Assembly: GCA_030643695.1 (NCBI GenBank)
Contig: DAOWKM010000045.1
Span: forward strand, 1 to 16,761
Direction of reading: 5' to 3'
From: Dehalococcoidia bacterium
GTDB lineage: Bacteria; Chloroflexota; Dehalococcoidia; Dehalococcoidales; DAOWKM01
DNA: 16,761 nt
Numbering within the stretch: the stretch's first letter is position 1; every line of letters begins with the position of its first letter. A program made the translations under genes and the position numbers. The notes beneath the pieces are model-generated. The model was not told the origin of the DNA. It did no database searches and saw only the letters and a list, made by a program, of their open reading frames with translations. Shown here in pieces: positions 1-6,326 of the stretch.

Positions 1-470
1 ATAACCAGTCCGATGGTATTAAACGGGTCAGCAAACATCTTGTACAGCGGCATATTCCAGGCTCCAGCCGAAGTCTTGTCCGCCATAAAGATAATAACCG
101 GTTCAGACGGACGCTCATCAATCTCCATCTCAGCCACCCCGGGGCCCATTCCCTTAACATTGCCGGAGAAGGCATCCGCCAGCAAATCCTGTCCGGCGCC
201 ATGAAGTTTTAACTTCTTAGCTACCTCTGTGCAGTCAACAAAGGTATCCCAGGCTAATTTATGGATTCTTTCACTATCCTCACCCTGCTGATGGGTCATA
301 ATCAGCTGCAGGTCATCACCACTCTTGGTTACATGATAGTCAACCAGTAACCCCTCCTTTTTAGCCTTAGCCAAACACTCGTTAGCCTTGGCTAAAGTAT
401 CGGGGTGAGACTCTGAATGCCCCACATAACCGCCAACATCAGCCTTAATTACGCTTAGTGTGATACTCAT
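1..470 (-). CDS. Fructose-1,6-bisphosphate aldolase/phosphatase, partial (5' part only)
   Basis: This is the N-terminal 156 codons of an archaeal-type bifunctional FBP aldolase/phosphatase; the rest lies beyond the left edge. The enzyme condenses triose phosphates and dephosphorylates the product to fructose 6-phosphate, driving gluconeogenesis in one direction. The protein opens MSITLSVIKADVGG and contains SGDDLQLIMTH, GAGQDLL, FSGNVKGMGPGVAEME and MPLYKMFADPFNT, all hallmarks of the family. Asp11, His18, Asp52, Asp53 and the Gln of GAGQD match the pattern of divalent-metal ligands known for the archaeal enzymes. The ATG at 468-470 follows a GGAGGG Shine-Dalgarno at 475-480. It is the last visible gene of a minus-strand operon, 25 nt after cobO. 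The family occurs in archaea and in some deep-branching or anaerobic bacteria, which fits the rest of the window. Confidence 0.93.
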   Translation of the reverse strand, partial: MSITLSVIKADVGGYVGHSESHPDTLAKANECLAKAKKEGLLVDYHVTKSGDDLQLIMTHQQGEDSERIHKLAWDTFVDCTEVAKKLKLHGAGQDLLADAFSGNVKGMGPGVAEMEIDERPSEPVIIFMADKTSAGAWNMPLYKMFADPFNTIGLV

Positions 471-495
471 AACTCCCTCCTAAATAGCATTTTGG

Positions 496-1062
496 CTAAT
501 AATCAATCCCCCTCCGCGCCTCTATCCCCCTATCATAGGGGTGCTTAATCTTTAGCATCTCGGTGACCAGGTCTGCCAATTTAATTAGCCTGGTATCAGC
601 CTGGCGTCCGGTAAGGATAAGTTCCACATTCTGTGGCTTATCACTGATGAGCCTAATCACCTCATCCAGCTCAACGAGCTTCCAGGCTACAGCTAGATTC
701 ACCTCATCCAGCACTATCAGGTCATAGTTGCCGCTGAGCATTGCTTTACGAGCCGCAGCCAAGGCTCGTCTTGCCTGCTCTTTTTCCTCTGGCTTTACCT
801 TTGCTGGATTAATGAATCTCCTGCTCCCAAAACTAGCTATAGTGACATTAGGTAGTTTAGACAGGGTGCGACGTTCACCATAGGGGTAATCACCCTTCAT
901 AAACAAGGCAATATACACTCTGAGCCCGTGACCCAGAGCCCGTATCACTGTTCCTAGTGCTGCCGTAGTCTTGCCCTTTCCATCGCCGGTGAAAATGTAA
1001 ACAAGACCTTGACTCACCGGTTTTGGCGACGAGGCACTATTTAATGATGTCTCTTCTCTCAA
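496..1062 (-). CDS. cobO: Cob(I)alamin adenosyltransferase (CobO/BtuR type)
   Basis: This enzyme transfers the adenosyl group of ATP to cob(I)alamin, or to a corrinoid precursor, to make adenosylcobalamin in the cytoplasm. The 188-residue product has the P-loop GDGKGKTT at residues 26-33, a Walker-B-like strand LIVLDEVN, an ILTGRQA segment and the C-terminal signature HPYDRGIEARRGIDY. Length and motif order fit the CobO/CobA family rather than PduO or EutT. The start is uncertain. A TTG at 1060-1062 has only a distant GGAG at 1077-1080, and a GTG at codon 16 is possible and still precedes the P-loop. It begins 7 nt after the upstream acyl-CoA dehydrogenase gene ends, so the two are probably co-transcribed. 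Adenosylcobalamin would serve methylmalonyl-CoA mutase, which fits the neighbouring acyl-CoA and carboxyltransferase genes, but no mutase is visible here. Confidence 0.92.
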   Translation of the reverse strand: MREETSLNSASSPKPVSQGLVYIFTGDGKGKTTAALGTVIRALGHGLRVYIALFMKGDYPYGERRTLSKLPNVTIASFGSRRFINPAKVKPEEKEQARRALAAARKAMLSGNYDLIVLDEVNLAVAWKLVELDEVIRLISDKPQNVELILTGRQADTRLIKLADLVTEMLKIKHPYDRGIEARRGIDY

Positions 1063-1069
1063 CTGATTA

Positions 1070-2203
1070 CTATAGCTCCATCTCTTGAGCTACTATCTCT
1101 CGGTAGAAATCAGCACCACCAAAGGTAAGCTGAGCAGCCTTGAGTCGCCTAGTATAGAACTGTAAGTCATGGTCCATGGTAACACCAATAGCCCCATGAA
1201 TTTGATGGGCAAAGCCAATAACGCGTTCAGATGCCTCACCTATCCATGCCTTAGCTATAGCTACTTCTTTAGTGCCAGGAAGTCCCTCACTCAGCATCCA
1301 AGCTGCTTGGTAGGTACCAAATCTTGAACCATCAACATCGGTTGCCATATTACTACAGTAGTGCTGTATGATTTGAAAACTACCAATGGGACGGTCAAAC
1401 TGCTTCCTCTCCTTAGCGTAATCAACGGTCATTTCTAGCACCTTCTGCATACCACCCACCATTTCACAGCATTTGGCTACCGCCGCCCGCTCTACTATTC
1501 TTTGTACTACGCTCCAGCCTTGGTCTAATTGTCCTAGAATATTCTCCTTAGATACCCTCACCTTATCAAAAACTACCTCACATAGTTTATCATTGGCAAT
1601 GGTCTTTAGGACAGTATAGCTTATGCCCGGACCTTTGGCATCTACTATAAAGATGGTAACCCCTTCCTCGGCTCTTGCCTGTTGGCTAGTTCTGACTACG
1701 CATAGTAAATAGTCAGCAATATGAGCATTGGGAACAAAGAGCTTGGTGCCACTAATAATAAAGTCATCGTTTTCTGCGATAGCCTTAACTGCAATTGAGC
1801 TGGGATTATATTGAGCACTGGGCTCAGTTAAAGCCAGGGTAAAAATTGCCTTACCACCGGCTATCTTGGGCAAATATTCCTGTTTTTGCTTCTCGCTTCC
1901 AGCATCCAGGATAGGTAAACCACCAAGAATCACTGTTGAGAAAAAGGGCTCGGACAGGCAAGCACGCCCCATTTCCTCCAGAAGCACTGCCAGGTCGAGG
2001 AAGGTCATATTGGAACCACCATACTTTTCCGGAAATACCAATCCCATCCAGCCCAAGTCTGCCATTTCCTGCCATAGTTCTGGCGAGTAGCCCTTCTCAT
2101 CCTCTTCCATCTCTTTAACCAGCGTCTTAGGGCATTTGTCACTTAAAAAGTCACGAGCCATCTTTTTCAACATTTCTTGTTCTTCTGAAAAGGCAAAATC
2201 CAT
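1070..2203 (-). CDS. Acyl-CoA dehydrogenase family protein, FAD-binding partner of a probable heteromeric pair
   Basis: This flavoprotein of the acyl-CoA dehydrogenase superfamily has 377 residues, a usual length. It should oxidise an acyl-CoA to the enoyl-CoA and pass electrons to an electron-transfer flavoprotein. The N-terminal helical domain begins MDFAFSEEQEML. The mid-domain substrate/FAD signature is degenerate: LTEPSAQYNPSS lacks the usual AGSD. The C-terminal domain keeps the FAD pyrophosphate pattern RKQFDRPIGSFQ at residues 266-277 and QIHGAIGVTMDHDLQFYTRR. The segment that carries the catalytic Glu in medium-chain enzymes reads TFGGADFYRE, with no Glu in the Y/F-E-G-T position. 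That asymmetry with the next gene suggests one subunit of an alpha2beta2 enzyme like the steroid-degrading FadE pairs of mycobacteria (inference). An ATG at 2201-2203 follows AGGAG. It lies 36 nt after the partner gene in the same operon; the substrate is unknown. Confidence 0.9.
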   Translation of the reverse strand: MDFAFSEEQEMLKKMARDFLSDKCPKTLVKEMEEDEKGYSPELWQEMADLGWMGLVFPEKYGGSNMTFLDLAVLLEEMGRACLSEPFFSTVILGGLPILDAGSEKQKQEYLPKIAGGKAIFTLALTEPSAQYNPSSIAVKAIAENDDFIISGTKLFVPNAHIADYLLCVVRTSQQARAEEGVTIFIVDAKGPGISYTVLKTIANDKLCEVVFDKVRVSKENILGQLDQGWSVVQRIVERAAVAKCCEMVGGMQKVLEMTVDYAKERKQFDRPIGSFQIIQHYCSNMATDVDGSRFGTYQAAWMLSEGLPGTKEVAIAKAWIGEASERVIGFAHQIHGAIGVTMDHDLQFYTRRLKAAQLTFGGADFYREIVAQEMEL

Positions 2204-2239
2204 GGTTACATCTCCTAAAGTAAAAATAGGTTTAAGCCT

Positions 2240-3415
2240 CTACAGCTTACCGGACAAGCCAAGCCCTCTTTCAGCTACAATGTTCCTCAGGACTTCTGAG
2301 GCGCCGGCCTGAAGGCTATAGCCCTTAGAGCCTAAATATGAGTGAGGTGCCATGCCGAGAATGGGCACCCACTTTGAGCCAGCTGTTACTTGCCCATAAA
2401 GCCCCAGAATTTCCATAGCGGTACTGGCTAGGTGTTGCTCAAAGGTAGTGGAGTATGCCTTCGCCATAGCTGCTTCCACAGTGGGAGTACTACCTTTATC
2501 TATAACCAGAGCCACTCTGTAGGTAAGTAATCGCCCAATCTCAAATTCAACTTGGAGCTGGGCCAACTTATAGCGGATTAGTCTATCCTGAGACAGGGAC
2601 TTCCCCATCCGCTTGGTTTCCTTAGCAAATTTAATGATGGCGTCAAACAGGGGATAATTGGCCATGAGCCGCTCCAGCCCGGCTCTCTCGTAAGCAAGCT
2701 GATTAACGATTTGGTAAAAGCCACGGTTTTTCTCTCCGATGAGACATTTCTTAGGTATCCTCATGCCATCAAAGAAGACCTCAGCCCATGCCTGACTGCC
2801 GGTAATATCTATTGTTGGGGTAATGGTAATCCCGGGTAAACTTACATCAACAACGAACTCGCTGATTCCCCTATGTTTAGGCGCCTCAGGGTCTGTCCTG
2901 GCTACCAGGTAAATATAATTCATAAACATACCGCAGCTAGTCCACATCTTCTGCCCGTCAAGGATATAATCATCGCCATCCTCAGTAGCCCTGGTTTTAA
3001 CGGCTGCTAGGTCAGAACCAGCCTCTGGTTCACTCATCCCCAGACCGATATAAGCCTCCCCTCTCAAAATCTTGGGTAGTAATTCCTTCTTTTGCTCCTC
3101 GGTTCCATATCTGAGGATAGAGCCACCTATTTGACGGTCAGCAAACCAGTGACAGGCTGCTGGCGCTCCATAACGCAACATCTCCTCAGTGAGGATGAAC
3201 CGGTCCACATTGCTATGCCCTTGCCCACCATACTCTTCAGGCCAGGTTAAACCAATCCAGCCTTTCTGGGCTACCTTGCGGGTAAACTCCGGTGAGTAAC
3301 CCTGTATCCAGGCATCACAGCTTGGCTCAAAGTTTCCCTGCCTTAATTCTTCTTCCAGAAAGCCGCGAACTTCTTGCCTGAATTTCTCCTGCTCCTTGGT
3401 AAACCTAAAATCCAT
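2240..3415 (-). CDS. Acyl-CoA dehydrogenase family protein, probable catalytic subunit of a heteromeric pair
   Basis: This 391-residue acyl-CoA dehydrogenase has the signature LGMSEPEAGSDLAAVKTRA at about residues 125-143, the typical mid-domain contact to substrate and flavin. The usual C-terminal FAD pyrophosphate pattern R-x-x-F-G-x-x-I-x-x-x-Q is absent. In its place is ETKRMGKSLSQDRLIRYKLA (residues 266-285), as in FadE26-like subunits. QLAYERAGLERL places Glu243 about where mycobacterial FadE26-type and isovaleryl-CoA-type enzymes carry their catalytic Glu. The C-terminus SLQAGASEVLRNIVAERGLG follows the usual GTSEIQRNIIA pattern. The next gene (1070-2203) keeps the FAD motif this protein lacks, so the two probably share one flavin site at their interface. 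It is the first gene of the minus-strand operon, with an ATG at 3413-3415 behind AGAGG and a promoter at 3475-3504. The substrate is unknown. Confidence 0.92.
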   Translation of the reverse strand: MDFRFTKEQEKFRQEVRGFLEEELRQGNFEPSCDAWIQGYSPEFTRKVAQKGWIGLTWPEEYGGQGHSNVDRFILTEEMLRYGAPAACHWFADRQIGGSILRYGTEEQKKELLPKILRGEAYIGLGMSEPEAGSDLAAVKTRATEDGDDYILDGQKMWTSCGMFMNYIYLVARTDPEAPKHRGISEFVVDVSLPGITITPTIDITGSQAWAEVFFDGMRIPKKCLIGEKNRGFYQIVNQLAYERAGLERLMANYPLFDAIIKFAKETKRMGKSLSQDRLIRYKLAQLQVEFEIGRLLTYRVALVIDKGSTPTVEAAMAKAYSTTFEQHLASTAMEILGLYGQVTAGSKWVPILGMAPHSYLGSKGYSLQAGASEVLRNIVAERGLGLSGKL

Positions 3416-3474
3416 AGTTATTCCTCTCTTGGCTTGGTTCGTCTTGGCTCATTCTGACTTGAAAAAGCAGATTT

Positions 3475-3504
3475 AGTATAATTCTTCATCGTTTTCACTG
3501 TCAA
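3475..3504 (-). promoter_or_regulatory. Sigma70-type promoter for the acyl-CoA dehydrogenase operon
   Basis: On the minus strand TTGACA (3499-3504) and TATACT (3475-3480) are separated by 18 nt. The -35 is a perfect consensus match and the -10 matches five of six. The predicted start of transcription is near 3468, giving a leader of about 50 nt before the dehydrogenase ATG at 3415. It sits back to back with the plus-strand promoter at 3542-3571, so the two operons could be co-regulated from a shared 195-bp intergenic region. Confidence 0.7.
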
Positions 3505-3541
3505 GTTAGCCAAGGCAGACTGTGGTAACCAGCATAGAACA

Positions 3542-3571
3542 TTGTTATCACGGCAACCGCAGTGATATAAT
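3542..3571 (+). promoter_or_regulatory. Sigma70-type promoter for the carboxyltransferase-hisA-hisI operon
   Basis: TTGTTA (3542-3547) and a perfect TATAAT (3566-3571) are separated by 18 nt. The -10 is preceded by TGA, which fits an extended -10 (TGnTATAAT). Transcription should begin near 3578, about 33 nt before the ATG at 3611. The 13 bases ending in this -10, GCAGTGATATAAT, recur exactly upstream of amrS at 15082-15094. Confidence 0.65.
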
Positions 3572-3610
3572 ACCTTAGTATAAATCTTGGGAAGGAAAAG
3601 GGGGCTCAAA

Positions 3611-5182
3611 ATGGCAACGACAGAAGAACTGATTGAGGAGTATAAGCAGAAGAGAGAAAAAATACTGGCAATGGGGGGTCCTGAAGCCATTGATAAGCGC
3701 CATAAAGGAGGTCAGTGGACAGCTCGGGAAAGAATAGAATACTTTTTTGACCCGGGCACCTTTCAAGAATTAGGCTTATTCGTTAAACATCGAACCGTCC
3801 ATTTCGGTATGGATAAGAGGGAAGTACCAGCCGAGGGAGTAGTAACCGGTTATGGTAAGGTAAATGGTAGATATGTCGTTGCCTTTGCCGAGGATTATAT
3901 GGCTATGGCTGGAACTTTTGGCGAATATCATGGCATTAAGGAAACCCAGGCTATTAATTTTGCCAAAGAGAAAGGGTGGCCCTTGGTAGGGATGAATGAC
4001 TCTGGTGGCGCTCGACTCCAGGAAGGGATGGATACGCTAGAAGTTTACGGCCAGCTATTCCGGGCTCAAATCCTGGCTTCAGGTATAGTCCCTCAAATAG
4101 CCTTGCTCATGGGTCCCTGCCTGGGTGGGCAGGCTTATCACCCAATAATGCAGGACTTCCTTATCCAGACCAAGAACACCGGCTTTATGGGTATTGCCGG
4201 TCCTGCCTTCGTTAAAACGCAACTAGGCGAGGAGATTAGCCTTCAGGAACTCTCTGGATGGAAAGCCCATGCTGTTAAATCAGGGCAGACACATATAATA
4301 GCCGAGGATGATAAAGACGCTCTAGACAAATGCAAAGAGCTTTTATCCCTTTTCCCCTCCAATAACAGGGAGAAACCGCCTCGGGTTGAGACAAAAGATG
4401 ACCCTTGGCGGATATGCCCTGAACTGGATACGATAATACCTGACCAACCCACTCATCCCTATGATATGTACAAGGTGATTAAAGCCATAGTAGATGATGG
4501 CTATTTCTTTGAAATTCTAAAATACCATGCCAGGAGTGTAATCACCGGCTTTGCCCGGTTTAATGGACGCCCGGTGGGTATCTGGTCTAATCAGCCAATG
4601 GTAGCCGCCGGTGTTATAGATGTTGATGCCTCTGATAAAGGAGCCCGATTCATAAGATTTTGCGACCTGTTCAATATCCCGGTAGTTACTCTGGGAGACT
4701 GCCCCGGTTATATGATAGGCACAGACCAAGACTGGAAAGGCATCCTGCGCCATGGCGCCAAACTGCTCTTTGCCTGGGCTGATGCTACCGTGCCTCTCAT
4801 TTCAATTATGGTGAGGAAGTCCTACGCCGGTGCTCACTATGGGATGCTGGATAAGGGCATAGGTGCTGACCTTGTCTTTGCCTGGCCAACAGCACGGGTT
4901 ACCATTGTTGGTGCTGAGACTGCTGCCAGCGTTATCTTTGCTAGAGAAATAAGGGAATCAGCCAACCCGGAAGAGACAAGAGCTAAGAGGATAAAAGAAT
5001 ACAGTGACATCTATGAGAACCCCTATTGTGGCGCTGAGCGAGGCTATATTGATGATGTAATAATGCCCAGTGATACCAGAAGGGTCATAAATAGAGCGCT
5101 AGATATTCTAGAAGATAAAGATAAGGACAATAAGGCATTTAACGCCAGACCATGGCGAAAGTATTCCAATATTAATCTATGA
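3611..5182 (+). CDS. Acyl-CoA carboxylase carboxyltransferase (beta) subunit, PccB/MmdA family
   Basis: This 523-residue carboxyltransferase of the biotin-dependent acyl-CoA carboxylase/decarboxylase family moves CO2 between carboxybiotin and an acyl-CoA such as propionyl-CoA or methylmalonyl-CoA. The N-terminal half has DSGGARLQEGMDTLEVYG (residues 130-147) and the oxyanion segment MGPCLGGQAY (167-176). The C-terminal half has GDCPGYMIGTDQDWKGILRH (362-381), RKSYAGAHYGM and FAWPTARVTIVGAE. Several positions differ from typical PccB (MGPCLGGQAYH instead of MGPCAGGAVYS), so I do not assign propionyl-CoA specificity. The ATG at 3611 has AAGGGGG 6 nt upstream and is preferred to an in-frame TTG at 3587. 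No biotin carboxylase or biotin carrier is in the window, so partners must be encoded elsewhere or it works as a decarboxylase alpha subunit. It is transcribed divergently from the acyl-CoA dehydrogenases and is in the same frame as hisA, separated from it by one TGA and four codons. Confidence 0.9.
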   Translation: MATTEELIEEYKQKREKILAMGGPEAIDKRHKGGQWTARERIEYFFDPGTFQELGLFVKHRTVHFGMDKREVPAEGVVTGYGKVNGRYVVAFAEDYMAMAGTFGEYHGIKETQAINFAKEKGWPLVGMNDSGGARLQEGMDTLEVYGQLFRAQILASGIVPQIALLMGPCLGGQAYHPIMQDFLIQTKNTGFMGIAGPAFVKTQLGEEISLQELSGWKAHAVKSGQTHIIAEDDKDALDKCKELLSLFPSNNREKPPRVETKDDPWRICPELDTIIPDQPTHPYDMYKVIKAIVDDGYFFEILKYHARSVITGFARFNGRPVGIWSNQPMVAAGVIDVDASDKGARFIRFCDLFNIPVVTLGDCPGYMIGTDQDWKGILRHGAKLLFAWADATVPLISIMVRKSYAGAHYGMLDKGIGADLVFAWPTARVTIVGAETAASVIFAREIRESANPEETRAKRIKEYSDIYENPYCGAERGYIDDVIMPSDTRRVINRALDILEDKDKDNKAFNARPWRKYSNINL

Positions 5183-5194
5183 GGTAAAACTACA

Positions 5195-5908
5195 ATAGAA
5201 ATAATTCCGGCTATAGACATTAGACAGGGTAAGTGTGTCCGTTTATATCAGGGCGATTACAACCAGGAAACAATATTCTCTGATGACCCGGTAGAGGTGG
5301 CTCTAGAATGGCAATCACTGGGGGCACCACGGCTGCATATTGTCGACCTTGATGGTGCTGCTACCGGTGAACTTTATAACCTGGATATTATTAACGAAAT
5401 AGCCAGCACTGTGTTAATTCCTACCCAATTGGGCGGTGGCATCCGACAACTGGAAACAGTAGAGCATTTGCTTAAAGCCGGTATAGAGCGTGTTATTCTG
5501 GGCACGGCTGCTGTGGAAGACCCTAAACTAATTGAAGAGGCATGTCATAAGTTCAACGAGTCTATTATTGTCGGTATTGATGCCAGCGAAGGGCATATTG
5601 CTATTCATGGCTGGCGTAAAGAAACAGAGCTAAAGACAATAGAATTTACTGAGTCTATGGTGCGGCTGGGGGCAAAGCGTTTTATCTATACCGATATTAG
5701 CCGCGATGGCACCCTTACTGAGCCAGACTTCGCCACTATTTTTGAGCTAGTTAACACCATAAGATTACCTATCATCGCCTCTGGTGGCATTTCATCGCTA
5801 AGCCACCTTAAACTACTCAAATCACTTGGCGTAGAGGGCGCCATAGTCGGTAAGGCACTTTACACCGGGAACATTAACCTAAAACAGGCTCTAGCCACCA
5901 TTAGCTAA
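5195..5908 (+). CDS. hisA: HisA, phosphoribosylformimino-AICAR-P isomerase, with an apparent ATA start codon
   Basis: HisA catalyses the Amadori-type isomerisation of ProFAR to PRFAR in histidine biosynthesis. It is a (beta-alpha)8 barrel of about 240 residues; this one has 237. The expected N-terminus EIIPAIDIRQGKCVRL is encoded from 5198, with Asp8 as the first catalytic acid/base. IVGIDA carries the second Asp (about 129). LGGGIR, YTDISRDGT and IIASGGIS are phosphate-binding or barrel signatures. No ATG, GTG, TTG or CTG precedes EIIPAID in frame before the TGA at 5180-5182. The only candidates are ATA at 5195 or 5201. GAGGT at 5181-5185 is 9 nt before the ATA at 5195, a normal spacing. The first conventional start, GTG at 5297, would remove Asp8 and the first strand. 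The identity is secure but the start codon is unusual (see findings). Translation is probably coupled to the upstream gene. Confidence 0.93.
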   Translation: MEIIPAIDIRQGKCVRLYQGDYNQETIFSDDPVEVALEWQSLGAPRLHIVDLDGAATGELYNLDIINEIASTVLIPTQLGGGIRQLETVEHLLKAGIERVILGTAAVEDPKLIEEACHKFNESIIVGIDASEGHIAIHGWRKETELKTIEFTESMVRLGAKRFIYTDISRDGTLTEPDFATIFELVNTIRLPIIASGGISSLSHLKLLKSLGVEGAIVGKALYTGNINLKQALATIS

Positions 5909-5919
5909 CAGGGGGTAGA

Positions 5920-5942
5920 TTGAAGGGGCAAAGCCCCTTCAA
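5920..5942. repeat. Perfect palindromic hairpin in the hisA-hisI spacer
   Basis: TTGAAGGGGC (5920-5929) pairs perfectly with GCCCCTTCAA (5933-5942) around an AAA loop. No T tract follows on the plus strand, so it does not look like a Rho-independent terminator of hisA. It may be half of a dispersed palindromic element with the hairpin at 5950-5972, or a barrier protecting the hisA 3' end. Confidence 0.75.
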
Positions 5943-5949
5943 AAGTAAT

Positions 5950-5972
5950 CCTTCCCCTTGATAAGGGGAAGG
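5950..5972. repeat. Second perfect palindromic hairpin in the hisA-hisI spacer
   Basis: CCTTCCCCTT (5950-5959) pairs perfectly with AAGGGGAAGG (5963-5972) around a GAT loop. Its 3' arm supplies G-runs shared with the G-quadruplex motif at 5965-5992, so the hairpin and the quadruplex should exclude one another. C-rich/G-rich palindromes of this kind often occur as dispersed intergenic repeats in bacterial genomes; whether this one does cannot be told from a single copy. Confidence 0.75.
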
Positions 5973-5992
5973 GGGATATAAGGGGGATAGGG
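5965..5992 (+). promoter_or_regulatory. G-quadruplex motif covering the hisI ribosome binding site
   Basis: Four G-runs occur in order: GGGG (5965-5968), GGGGG (5971-5975), GGGGG (5982-5986) and GGG (5990-5992). The loops are AA, ATATAA and ATA. This meets the usual G3+N1-7 quadruplex pattern on the mRNA-like strand. The third run with its preceding A (AGGGGG, 5981-5986) is also the best Shine-Dalgarno for the hisI TTG at 5993, so folding would be expected to hide the ribosome binding site. Confidence 0.55.
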
Positions 5993-6322
5993 TTGATAAA
6001 CAATATAAAGTTTAACGAAAAGGGGCTTATCCCAGCTATAGCTCAAGATGCCGACACCGGCGAGGTGTTAATGCTGGGCTATATGAATGAAGAGGCACTA
6101 CGCCGAACCCTGTCCGGCGATGATGTCTGGTTTTACAGCCGCAGCCGGCAGGAATTGTGGCACAAAGGAGAAACCTCAGGTAGCTACATCAAGGTGCGCT
6201 CAGTATGGAAGGACTGCGATAGCGATACCATACTGGTTAGAGGGCATCCCACCGGTCCAGTATGTCATACTGGAAATAAGACCTGCTTCTTCCAGCAGCT
6301 AACCAAGCAGGATGTAGAGTAA
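5993..6322 (+). CDS. hisI: HisI, phosphoribosyl-AMP cyclohydrolase
   Basis: HisI opens the adenine ring of phosphoribosyl-AMP in the third step of histidine synthesis. The 109-residue protein is the stand-alone cyclohydrolase with no HisE domain. Signatures seen are VLMLGYMNEEAL (residues 25-36), WFYSRSRQELWHKGETSG (46-63), a metal-binding DCDSD (74-78) and GPVCHTGNKTCF (88-99), with Cys91 and Cys98 as the expected zinc ligands. The start is TTG at 5993, placed 6 nt after AGGGGG; no ATG precedes the conserved region. It follows hisA by 84 nt, and that spacer is filled with palindromes and a G-quadruplex motif. It ends 4 nt from the convergent DUF1385 gene with no recognisable terminator between them. 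HisA and HisI act at nearby but not consecutive steps; the other his genes must lie elsewhere. Confidence 0.95.
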   Translation: MINNIKFNEKGLIPAIAQDADTGEVLMLGYMNEEALRRTLSGDDVWFYSRSRQELWHKGETSGSYIKVRSVWKDCDSDTILVRGHPTGPVCHTGNKTCFFQQLTKQDVE

Positions 6323-6326
6323 GCCA

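Noticed and set aside
5180..5197. TGA readthrough making a carboxyltransferase-HisA fusion
   Set aside because: The frames agree, but a Shine-Dalgarno lies directly at the stop and both proteins are complete without fusion; no selenocysteine-type structure was seen.
5920..5942. Rho-independent terminator after hisA
   Set aside because: The hairpin is perfect but is followed by AAAGTAATCC, not a T tract.
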